The translations under genes and the position numbers were made by a program. This document shows positions 13,001-25,350 of a stretch of 46,510 nucleotides of DNA, piece by piece. The notes below the pieces were generated by a model. The model made no database searches, was not told the origin of the DNA, and saw only the letters and a list, made by a program, of their open reading frames with translations. This DNA is from Ettlia oleoabundans (taxonomy: Eukaryota; Chlorophyta; Chlorophyceae; Chlamydomonadales). The stretch spans positions 647 through 47,156 of the forward strand of contig JAAMXP010001586.1 of NCBI GenBank assembly GCA_019693395.1, written 5' to 3'. Position 1 is the first letter of the stretch, and the number at the start of each line of letters is the position of its first letter.

Positions 13001-13050
13001 CACGCCCCAGGAATTACGGTTCCACCTCTGCGACAGCCGCCAGTGCTCAT
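10046..13050 (-). CDS. PP2C-family Ser/Thr protein phosphatase
   Basis: Seven exons: 13050-12850, 12651-12544, 12363-12142, 11598-11460, 11131-10983, 10709-10518, 10219-10046; 394 aa, all phases consistent. PP2C/PPM motifs occur in order: SHGNRPDQDDR (motif 1), VADGHHRHHV (usual VFDGHGG), DTGGTTLIV, NVGDCKSVL (usual GDS), CRTLGDYDL, FVITASDGLWDYY and PGDNITVMVV. The metal-binding acidic positions appear kept: Asp in the DR and DGH motifs, Asp of SDGLWD and Asp of GDN. Mn/Mg-dependent dephosphorylation is therefore expected. The 60-residue tail is Gln/Ser rich. Exon 2 uses an unusual AAG acceptor (CTAAAG). Intron 3 (11599-12141) contains a decayed copy of the beta-tubulin 5' end on the other strand. 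ATG at 13050 has A at -3. Physiological substrate not inferable. Confidence 0.93.
10233..10290. repeat. 29-bp tandem duplication at the last PP2C intron acceptor
   Basis: The unit beginning GGGGGCA and ending AGGAGATTA is present at 10233-10261 and 10262-10290 with one mismatch. Read on the minus strand it duplicates the pyrimidine-rich sequence immediately upstream of the AG acceptor of exon 7 (exon starts at 10219). It may have duplicated branch-point or tract sequence; the phase of the intron is unaffected. Confidence 0.9.
11687..12023 (+). pseudogene. Decayed copy of beta-tubulin promoter, exon 1 and intron 1 start
   Basis: This 337-base stretch aligns almost without gaps, roughly four bases in five identical by eye, to 14133-14472 at the functional beta-tubulin gene. 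Shared blocks include GTGACGCACAAACGAC, GTGTGCTTGATCGC-like, CAGGTGAGACCT and CCCTCCAATTGGCCGCCTC. The start codon is lost: ATG of the real gene corresponds to ACG at about 11873, and the Arg-Glu-Ile codons have changed, so no tubulin can start here. The copy stops within intron 1, before the acceptor. It lies entirely inside intron 3 of the PP2C gene and faces the opposite way. Any residual promoter activity would make transcripts antisense to PP2C (inference). Confidence 0.93.
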
Positions 13051-14325
13051 TTGGCAGGCAGGGCGTGGTGCACAGCACTCAAGGAGCCAGGAGAAGGCAG
13101 CCCAGACTGGGTCGCACTGCCGTTCAGTCGGCGCATGCAGGCGGCAGAGAGTCACACCTCTTGGCCGGCAGCCTCAGGGCCCCCGCTGACGCCATTAGGA
13201 TAAAGGGCCGCTGTTGCTTGGTGTGGCCCCACACCGTTGGCGTCGTGCTCGCCGTCGCAACCGCGAGGGGCCTCCGCCAGCGCTGGTTCGGCGGGCAGCA
13301 GAACTGGAGTGATTGGCGCTGCTTCACTCATTCACCCTCTGATCGCCGCCATTTTGTGGATGGCCGGCCGGCGCGGGTGGGTGTGGGTGGCCGGGTGGGG
13401 CCTGACTATCGTCTAGTAGGCTGGGTTGAGTCAAAGATACTTATGAGGAACGTGATGGGACCTGGCATTCGGGGTACCGGAGCAGCCTGGTTGAGAGCAG
13501 CCTAAGCGGTACGCCTGAGTACCTGAAAACCGCTTTCTGCCGCCCCGTTTGTGCGCTACTGCGTGTGATACCTTATGCGGTGGGACATCAGCTATGGCAC
13601 TGCACACGACCTTCAGCTTCACTTCTTGTGAGTGCACGTAGCGACCATATTGGCCATCTGTTATGTTCGAGCGAATGGCTGTGGGTGTTGGGCGCAGGCT
13701 GCCGTGCGGGCGGGTATGCCTCACACACTGCTCGCGCAAATCTGAGTAAGACATGATGAAGTCGTGATACTTCTTAAAACGGGGAGCGCAAACCATTCTG
13801 TAGGCAACTAGTTGATACCGGCGGCCAAGACAGAAGGCCTTCGCTTGCGGCGGAACGCTGGGTGCTGCCGCTCGTTGCCGTGCACGCTTCACAAGCACCT
13901 CCAATCTTGCATACACAAACCAATCGTGAGCGCAAATGACTTATGCTGCAGCGTTCGGACTTCATGGGGCTATTACATCCCTTTCCTCCCAGTATCCATT
14001 CAGCAAGTCTTGGTGGGCCAGCCAAAGCCGCCGGCGGCAGCAGGATGGTCGGGCGGTTGGCGGGTGTCGGGGGCGGCCCTTGCGCGTCTTGGGCCGTCGA
14101 GGCGCGTTCAACAAGGCTTTTGCAGCGTAAGATGCCGTCGGCTGCCCATGCACCGTCCCCAGAGCACAGCAGGCCATGGCAGGAAAGGGAGGCGAGGTGA
14201 GCGGCTGATTAGGGACCTCCTTCGACCTGTGAGGCGTTCTAGTGCTTCAAAGCGGGGCTTCGGTGACGCACAAACGACGGTCGGCGGGCTGTGTGCTTGA
14301 TCGCAAGTTCAAAGCGGAGCTAAAA
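13051..14325. promoter_or_regulatory. Divergent PP2C / beta-tubulin upstream region
   Basis: This 1.3-kb gap separates the PP2C start (-) from the beta-tubulin start (+). 14133-14325 is the part conserved in the duplicated copy at 11687, so it probably includes the tubulin promoter and leader. Within it TTCAAAGCGG occurs twice (14246-14255 and 14308-14317); only the second is partly kept in the decayed copy. I see no canonical TATA box. The minus open frame 13431-13916 shows no family similarity and I do not call it a gene. Confidence 0.55.
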
Positions 14326-17824
<3,499 letters not shown>

Positions 17825-17987
17825 GACTCTAGCTAGCCACCCACCGCCATTTCTGCCGCCGCCATGCGGACATGTCGGTGCCAGCCTGCAATGCCCTGAG
17901 AAACGCAGTGGGCGGGGCTGTGAAGCAGCAGGTAGCCTAGGAGAACAATATGACGACTTGATATCGATATACTCAACACTTGACATG

Positions 17988-17992
17988 TGTAA
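17988..17992 (+). terminator. TGTAA poly(A) signal of beta-tubulin
   Basis: TGTAA, the usual poly(A) signal of chlorophyte nuclear genes, occurs 163 bases beyond the beta-tubulin stop and before the convergent minus-strand gene ends at 18078. Confidence 0.75.
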
Positions 17993-18077
17993 CCCGCACT
18001 GCTACTTGTCCCAATCGACAAAGTACTGGTGCGACAAGCGTACAAAACAAGACGAGGCTGACACACACAGGGGACAG

Positions 18078-20418
18078 CTACTCTTCTGCGCGCTGCTTCG
18101 CCCTTTCCAGCTCAGCGGCAGCAACGGGCTGGCGCTGCACCAGGTGCAACCCTGCCACAACAAGGGAAGGAGTCCACATGTTTACTGTCTGCAGCAGGAG
18201 ACAAGAGGAACTATGCTGGTTTGGCAGGCCAGGAAAGGGCAACTCAGCGAGCAGGTGCATCCAACCACAGCAGACACAGGGCCAGTGTCTCACCTCCACC
18301 ACCTCCAACTGTGACAGCTGGTCTCTGGTCAGGCTGCGCGGCAGGAAGCGCGGGAAGTTGTAGCACCTGTCGCCCAGCACTGAAACATCAATCCCAGCAC
18401 CATCCCTCCTGGCAGCTGCCACTTCAATGGCCTCAGGGGCAGCGCTGAAGCGGCCCGTGTGCCAGCCGCCTTGCCATCCACCGGCAGCAGCAGCATACGC
18501 CTCAGCTGCTTCCGTATACGCCTGTGCCATGCTGGCAGCCAGCAGTTGGTCGACTGGTTGAGATGTGGGAACCGCGCAGCACTTGGTGGCAGGCTGCAGC
18601 AGCAGGCTAGTCGTTCCGCTCCCAAGAAACAGGTCTGCCACTCTGAGGCAGCAGGCCTGCATGACTGCTGGTATGGATTTGTTACCTGCAGCCTGCGCTG
18701 CTCCAGGCAGCAGGCCAGGGACCACCAGAATCAGCGACATCCCATACAGCTGAACCTCACTGAGCCTCAGCTGCACACCGGCACAACCTCTCCACATCCA
18801 GCAGCAATACTCACTACTAGGGAGACAGTCAGGCCATTATAAAGAACCAGGGTGGAGCATACAACCAACTTCGAGCGACGCATGTGCCTTGCTTGCTTGT
18901 TTCAGGTGCTGAAAAACTGAAAGTTAATCCATAATAATCCACACAAGAGCAGCTCACACCTATTTCGGGACTGTAATAGTAGCCACTCTCCCCAACAGCG
19001 CCGCTATGGATGCGCAGGCTGGATAGGCGGTGAGCTGGCAAGGATCCCAGCGGGGCCAGCAGGCCGCCAGTGAGGTGCACGTGGTAGCGGGTGCCCAGCT
19101 GTCGCACCGGGTTGCCTGCTGGCACAAGCGACACCTCTTGCACGGTACCGGGCAGGTCTGCAGGCAGAAAGAGCACCAAAACGTTTGTTGAAAGCTTCAC
19201 ACAATCAACAGCAGATATCCCAGTTGGCAGCATTGCACCTGCTTCACCAGGCAGGGAAGGGAAGAAGTTGAGCAGGCACCTCGTCACCTGGCCCACTTGC
19301 CTGCCAGCTCCACCCACGAGTAGTGCAGAAGGTGCAGGACTCTTAAGCTTGGCATCAGTGGCAGTTCGCTTGCTGCAGTGAACGTATGCCAGCGCACTTG
19401 CGGTTTTGTTCAGGTGAGTTCAATGGGCTGGCCGTTAGAAACACTCTGCTGCGCCTCAGAAATTGACGAGGACGGGACCAGCGGCCCTCTACCTGCTATT
19501 TCCAAGCAGCTGCAATCCACAATGAGCCATGTGGCATGTTGCCTCACAGCTCAACCGATAATCATGATCTCACATTGGAAGGCATTTGGGTAGCCTCCAC
19601 GAGTGGGCGCAAGTGTGAGCACCTCTACTTGCTGTAGCAGCTGTGCTGTTGTGCCTGGAGGCAGCGTGCTGTGCCACAGAAGGAAGCCGGCACCCCAGAC
19701 AGGGGCATGAATGTCGGCCAGCTTTGCCCCCACTGCATGTGGCAGGTGTCAGGGTGAAACAATGACAGGTCAGCGGGCGTTTGTCCCTGCCTCATGCGGT
19801 GCAGCACCACCCACCTCGGGTATACTCTTGTCGATGCAACTGAAGTACTGTTCAGAGAGTGTCATGGTGAGCAAGTCCCACCCTTGCTTGCCCAAACAAG
19901 CGCTTCCATTGGGTTGTAAGCATTTTTGCTCAGGTGCGGCTCTGCTGGCCAGTCCAACTGCCCTGTGAGTGCTAGGTCGAGAGCTGCCTGTCGGTGCCCG
20001 CGGCTTACCAGACACGCCTGACAATGGCGCTGAGCAGCCTTGCCCACGCCCATCACCTCTCGCTGCGTTGACTCAAGAATGTGAAGTACATCCTGCAAAC
20101 ACAACCAAGCAAAAAGGCTTGGCGCTTGCAACTTGGCGTGCAGCTGCCCAACCCGGACAACCACAGGCAAGCACACAACAAAGCGACCGGGGCCTGCATT
20201 TCCGTACAACTTCAAAATGCTTCTACCGCCAGCATAATGATGCGTTTCCGCAGCTCTGCTGGCAGCTGTCCAAGCAGCTGCCATGTCTTGGCACTGCACT
20301 CGTGCAGTGCAGCCATCACAGCAGCTCTGGCCCCGTGGGGCGACCCCGCCACAGCCGCTGCTGCACCTCCCGGCGCATGCCAGTGTGCATCCCTTGGCAT
20401 GCTGCTTTGCCCGTCCAT
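18078..20418 (-). CDS. Unrecognised multi-exon protein
   Basis: Proposed exons: 20418-20227, 20092-20009, 19847-19815, 19721-19574, 19157-18958, 18770-18686, 18634-18294, 18188-18078; about 397 aa with phases agreeing. I do not recognise the family. The N-terminus is Ala/His rich, then a helical stretch (TWQLLGQLPAELRKRIIMLA) that loosely recalls an F-box start but is not convincing. The middle has beta-rich character (HLTGGLLAPLGSLPAHRLSS, GESGYYYSPEIG). The C-terminus is well behaved: RCYNFPRFLPRSLTRDQLSQ, then a charged helix ending KQRAEE and stop. Exon 3 is uncertain: it may begin further upstream (reading QGWDLLTMTLSEQ before 19847) with an AAG acceptor, and exon 4 may begin at 19732 in another phase. 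No transmembrane segment or targeting peptide is clear. Confidence 0.55.
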
Positions 20419-20874
20419 TAGGCGCAGGAAAGGCTTTGGTTGCCAGAATCTCTGCCAGTGGTCGAGACTGGGGACCAGTCCAAGAAAGCCAGCAAGACTG
20501 CCCCCAACTGATTTGGATATAGCAGACCGATTGATCTAGGCTCAGCAGCCGGGCACCAAAATGGTTTCAGAAGCAGTACAGTAAAGGTTCCTCCTCAACC
20601 TGCCCCTCAATCCAGCTAGTGCCAACCTGGCCGAGCACCCGGTGCGCCCGCTGCGTCAGCCAGCCCCTGACATGACAACGAGCAACATATGGTATGACTC
20701 AGAAATAACGCCAGCGGCTGGTTCACTTGTACTCAAAGGCTGGTAGCTACATTACGAAATTTCAAGCCTTGACGACCAAGACGGGTGCCTGCCCTTGGCC
20801 AACCTGCCGGCACCCAACCCTCCAGGGATAGCTGGAGCATGACTGTGGTTGGTTGCGCCGCAAAAGGTTTGCGT
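20419..20874. other. Intergenic stretch between two minus-strand genes
   Basis: These 456 bases lie upstream of the unrecognised gene (start 20418) and downstream of the VHL-like gene (stop 20875), so they hold one promoter and one 3' UTR. I see no TTACA poly(A) signal for the minus strand, no repeat and no convincing reading frame. Confidence 0.5.
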
Positions 20875-21506
20875 TCATTGGCTATTACTGCTCTCAGACC
20901 CCTCCTGACTCCCCTCCTCGCCCATATCATCTACTGCTGCTGCACTGGGCGCAGAGAAGCCATCCAGGGTAGGCGCCGCCGTTGACGCGACCCGTATGCT
21001 GCCGTCAGCCTGGAGGGTGATGATGGCGGAGGTTCCCACATACTCTGCTAATGGCAGGCCGCTAGTCTCGTCACAAAGCTTCCAAGCATGCCCTGTATAA
21101 GTTGCTGCATTTGCAAAGAGAGGAACAGAGTGGGTGGAGAAGGACCCAGCAGGCAGAGCAAGGGAAGGAGCACACACAGGCGCAGCACCACGATCAAACA
21201 CATTAGACGGGATTGCACCTACATTGGTCGACGCTAGAGCCTGACGGGACGATTCCATAGGACGTCTGCAATCCAGAAAGGAGCAAGACGGGGTCCAAGT
21301 ATCGCGAGGCAGTGCAGTGCATCCAACGGAGTGGGCAGCTGCTGCGGCGGGAGCGGCCTTGCACCAAATGACGAGCTCTCCCTCCCTCCACTTACCGCTC
21401 GCCCGTCATAGTCCAGCCAGAATATTAGTATACCAGCGCTGCGCTCATTCCTAATCCTCAAGACGCACGCCTCGCTGGCCCCTCCTTCCGACCTGAGCTC
21501 GCTCAT
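20875..21506 (-). CDS. VHL beta-domain protein
   Basis: Three exons: 21506-21396, 21265-21223, 21104-20875; 127 aa, phases consistent. After a short lead the protein matches the von Hippel-Lindau tumour suppressor beta domain: VLRIRNERSAGILIFWLDYDG, then SYGIVPSGSS, then TYTGHAWKLCDETSG. Compared by eye with human VHL, Trp30, Tyr40, Tyr54, His57 and Trp59 fall on Trp88, Tyr98, Tyr112, His115 and Trp117, which line the hydroxyproline pocket; human Ser111 is Thr53 here. The helical alpha domain that binds elongin C in animals is absent: the remaining ~40 residues are acidic and disordered. It may therefore bind a hydroxylated ligand without being an E3 substrate receptor (inference). The 43-nt middle exon is short but essential, carrying the Tyr98-equivalent. 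ATG at 21506 has G at -3. Confidence 0.85.
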
Positions 21507-21765
21507 GCCTGGCTTTTTAGCTCTTGCCAAACGTTTCGCAACCGCCGAGAGACTTCACCCGGGTCTAACTTCATTTTTGGACAGGGTGCTTCGCGATTTT
21601 AACGAGATGAGGTACTATTGTACCTCTCAGCCTGCGATAGCTGGCGCTGTTGTTTGAGGGAATGCCGCTTATAGGCAAATTAAAGACATCAAGCGTAACA
21701 ATTTAAGGCATGGTTAGTCCCAGGTTAAAGATTGAAGCTCTTAATGTTGCACTGTGGCTGCAGGC

Positions 21766-24700
21766 CTACTCCCCGTGGGTTAAGCTGGCCACCATAAGCC
21801 CATTACTTGGGTATGGGCTTTCCTGAGCGCGTTTGGGGAGCAGGCTTTGCTTTTCTTCCGGATCCAAGCCCCCAAAGGCAATTATCCGGTCATGTGCCAC
21901 CCAGGCAGCGGGCAGCGGCAGCCAGGTCAGCGGGCCGGCCTCATCTGCATAGGTGGCAGGCGCAACAGTCTGAATGTGTGGAAACCCCCTTGATTCGTCA
22001 TACACCGCTTTGTTGAATTTACTTAGATTTCACAAGTCGGTTTGGCCAGTATCTCACCTTCATTGGAGCACCATGTTGCAAACGGCGCCCCGATGCAGCC
22101 CAGTGGAAGCGGTGATAGCTCCCAATCTCGCTCATCCATGCAGCCGTGCTGCGAGGGGAAACGTGCCAGGGACCGAAAGCGACGTAGCTAAGTATTGTAG
22201 AAACCATCAACGTTGGCTTGAACTGGTGTCATGTTGTACTGGAGGAAAGCTCTACCACTGAAATTGCCACCGATTCACAACCACAGAACACCAGACAGTC
22301 AGTTGTGCTATGCTAAATGCACGCAGTGAGGCAGAACAACCTTGAGCCCCACCTGTGGCACCTGCCCGCCCGCAGGTCCCTCAGACGTCTCAAAGTCCAG
22401 GTCTCCGCCAGCTGGTGCTGAGCTGGTTGCCTCCAAGCCTTCCCACTGGTTTCCTATGGCAGCTGTGCTCAACGCGGACTGCTGGGTTACCTGCATTCTG
22501 GGTACCCAGCTGCCTGTGTAAGTGCCATCGGCCCAGCCCAGCCGCTCCGACAAGTCCCACAACCAGCACATGCCATTGTCAGCTCGACCCAGCAGAAGGT
22601 CTGCAACGGAACACGAGTAGAAGGGAGCAGAGTGATTTCACGTGCATTGCAAGGTCCCCTGTTGCAGTTGGGCAGGTGTCGCATACCACAACCAAGCAAG
22701 TAAGCAAGCAAGCAAGCAACCAACCAAGCAAGCGAGCAGCAAGCAAAGCAAATCCCATCATGCAGGGCTGACAGGGAGCTCGGCAGAGAAGTTTAAACAG
22801 CTGAGGCACGTAGTTGCAGTTCTGCCTCCTTCCACATTGGCAACAGGCAGCTTGGCGCGGGTGACCACTATGGCTGAAGAAGGATAGAATTTGGGCGCTG
22901 CTCAGGCTGCTCCGCCTCATTGGGACATGCCCACTACATTATACTGGCAGCGCATGGGATGTGGTGCAAAGCAAAGAGCCAACCTGATGTTGCAGACAAG
23001 TGGAGCGCCTGGCTGGTTGGGAGCTCGTGGAGTTCTGGAGAATCTAGCGGCAGCCAGTGAGCGGCAGCCACCTGCCTATCCAGCTCACGAGCCAGGGGCA
23101 GCACCTCGTGCACCGGCCCATTCATCTGCCTGCATTATAAAAGGCAGAGAAGTGCTGCGGTATCAGATGTATTCTACATGAGTTAGTGACTGACTGACTA
23201 ACCAACAGCCAAGCAGGCTGGCTGCCTGCCTGAGTAGGCTGCCTGATGGCTGGTTAGGCACTTGCTCAACGTTATTACGTGGCGACACCCATATACCCAC
23301 TTGCCTGCGGTCCCAGACTGCCATCGGTGTGCCCGCATGGCTTGTGAAAAGGTAATTTTCCCGTGCCAGCTCAAGATGAGGGTATAGGCTGCGGTGATGG
23401 GTGGAGTAGCGAGCCACCATAGACTGTGGAGCTCGCAGGTCAAACATGCACAAGGCTGCTGTTGCAGGCGCGCCTTTGTGAAAGCACAGAGCACCTGGCG
23501 TCACTGCCGAGCAGCGTTTGCAGGGCCAGCCGGCAGCCTGGTCCTCTGAGCAAAAGTATTGGGCAATGGGGGTTTGGGTTACTTGTTCGTTTCTGTGTTG
23601 GGGTGGGTGGGTGGGTGGGGTATGATGGAGGGGCAGCAGGACCATAGTGCGAGGGTGGGTTGGCTAGCTTGCAACGACCGTGAAGTGCATGGAAAGCTTA
23701 ATGCCTGCGGCCGAACTGAAACCAACGGGACTTTGTATCAATGTGATGAACGATGGTGCGCTACCCCACCTGACAGTCGAACAGACCCCGCCACCAACTC
23801 TTGACCGCTGTCCCCCAGGGGTAGTGTAGCTGCCAATTCGTAGCCATCCAGAACATCAGCCATGCCGGGCGAGACCTCACGCCAGCTGGCGACATCCACC
23901 ACGCTGAGCCTGCTGCGCTGTACCGCTCCTGAATTCAAACACTCCAGGCAATCGTGCAGCACAGCCAGGTGCTGCTGGGCTGGCAGGTAGTGCAGCTGGT
24001 TGATGATGCAGCTGCAGACAGGAGCAGGAGGGCAGGCACTCGGCAGTTGCTATAATGCTGCAAAGGCAGCCCAAACAAGAGCGTCGCAGTTACTGTGAGA
24101 TGGGAAGTTATCACTAGCGTGCCGTCATTGAGCAGTTGTTAGCAAAGGTGCCATGCCTCCAGTTAAGGCTGCCTGCGTATCTGGTGCCATGCCCTGATTT
24201 CAATCACCTGTTGCCAGGGAAGGGCAGGGATGCAGTCGGCTGCACAGCAGTTGTGCTTGGTGCACTGCTGCGGGCTTCTGGCAGGCGGAACAAGGCCAGG
24301 CTCCCGTAGCAGCCCCCCGCTGCAACCAGGCCCTCACTGCCAGCTGCCTCGACAGGCAATTGCACCACACTGCTCCACACCTCACGCTCAGAGTGCAAGG
24401 CAACGTTGGCGGCGCGCTGCACCTGCAGCTGTTCTCCGGGGGAGGGGCCTAGGGCCAGCAGCCGCAGCTCTTGGCATGAACTGACGGCAATGGTTGTGCT
24501 GCCGTTTGCTGCCGTGATGGGCTGCACAGCCACCAGCTCGTCCTTCCAGGCGCTGCCTGCATAGCGCTGCATAGCCAGCCGGGGTGCCACCCAGCCATTG
24601 TCGCCAATGAAGAGGGCTTTGTAGTCGGCTCGGGGCACAGGATGCTCCTGCTGCGCCTGCTGCTGGCTGTGCTGGCCTTCTGCTTGCTGCTGCTGCGGTG

Positions 24701-24914
24701 GACTCTGCTGCTGCTTATCCTCTTCTGCTGGAAGTGAGTAGAGTGGAGTATTGAGGCCGCCATGCCAGCGGCGGGTGCACATATCTTGCCACAAACGGGA
24801 GTCGGCTGCTGCCGCGGCACGCAACTGAGAGCAGGTTGAGCTGGCAGCCAGCAGATCCAGGGGTCCCAGCCATGAGAAGACACATTGCAGCGCATCTCCA
24901 GGAAGTGTCTCCAT
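21766..24914 (-). CDS. F-box and WD-repeat protein
   Basis: Seven exons: 24914-24208, 24011-23770, 23545-23301, 23125-22984, 22600-22353, 22148-22058, 22007-21766; 638 aa with all phases matching. Residues 1-50 are an F-box (METLPGDALQCVFSWLGPLDLLAASS, then WQDMCTRRW), which binds Skp1 of SCF ubiquitin ligases. Divergent WD-like blades follow (ALCMFDLRAP, PMAVWDRRQ, GMCWLWDLSE), consistent with a substrate-binding propeller. A Gln-rich spacer sits near residue 65-95. It is best described as an SCF substrate receptor of unknown target. The final exon uses an AAG acceptor (ACAAAG). Intron 4 has an AAGC-type simple repeat and intron 2 a G-quadruplex motif. The gene is head to head with GCP6, 436 bases apart. 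The upstream frame lacks another ATG, supporting 24914. Confidence 0.85.
22691..22750. repeat. AAGC-type simple repeat
   Basis: Repeated CAAG/AAGC units with interruptions lie within intron 4 of the F-box/WD gene. A shorter AAGCAAGCAAGC run occurs at about 12660 in PP2C intron 1. They look like ordinary microsatellites. Confidence 0.8.
23600..23620 (+). other. G-quadruplex motif
   Basis: Five G3-4 runs separated by single T residues (GGGGTGGGTGGGTGGGTGGGG type) lie within intron 2 of the minus-strand F-box/WD gene. The G-rich strand is the non-transcribed one. Single-base loops make this a strong quadruplex former in principle. Confidence 0.8.
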
Positions 24915-25350
24915 CCCCTGATCCTGATCGTAGTTAGCTAGCAAGCGGTTGGTCTGAAGGCACAGAACTGGCAGCAGGAACTGGCTGCAGGCGGCAGGGC
25001 GCCTGGCGGTGACGGTGGCGGCATACGCACGGCAGCAACACAAATATTCCCCTAGCTTACCTACTCATACCCAGTGCGACTTAGCCCTGCTGCGCCTATT
25101 TCAATCGCAAAAGGCCAGCCTCATTTGTCTATGAATGCCGCAACACCTCAAGCCCTGACCAACAGTAACTGCAAACATGGCGATGCATTGTGCGGTAGGA
25201 TCAGGCGTCGGGCAAGACACGGCAACGAAATGCTTGAGACACCCAAAAGCCTTTCCAAAGCCCTAGCTCGAGTTTTGGACCCCTTGGCGGTGCTTAATCA
25301 CCTTGTGTAAGTCGCATCGCTCCTATGGCGGATGTTTACAGCAATCCATA
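24915..25350. promoter_or_regulatory. Divergent promoter of F-box/WD and GCP6 genes
   Basis: The 436 bases between the two starts must serve both genes. No convincing coding exon lies here; the open frame 25074-25310 has no family similarity. No TATA box or repeated motif stands out. Confidence 0.5.

Noticed and set aside
13431..13916. 161-codon minus-strand open frame upstream of PP2C
   Set aside because: No family similarity, no splice-consistent link to the PP2C start and no stop-to-start logic; probably chance in GC-rich sequence.
20227..20418. Calling the unrecognised minus-strand gene an F-box protein
   Set aside because: Only a short LPAELRKRI stretch is suggestive; the rest of an F-box is missing.
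23165..23250. Imperfect inverted repeat with TGAC and GCCT runs as a mobile-element end
   Set aside because: It lies within an F-box/WD intron, has no partner terminus, target duplication or transposase nearby; likely simple-sequence drift.
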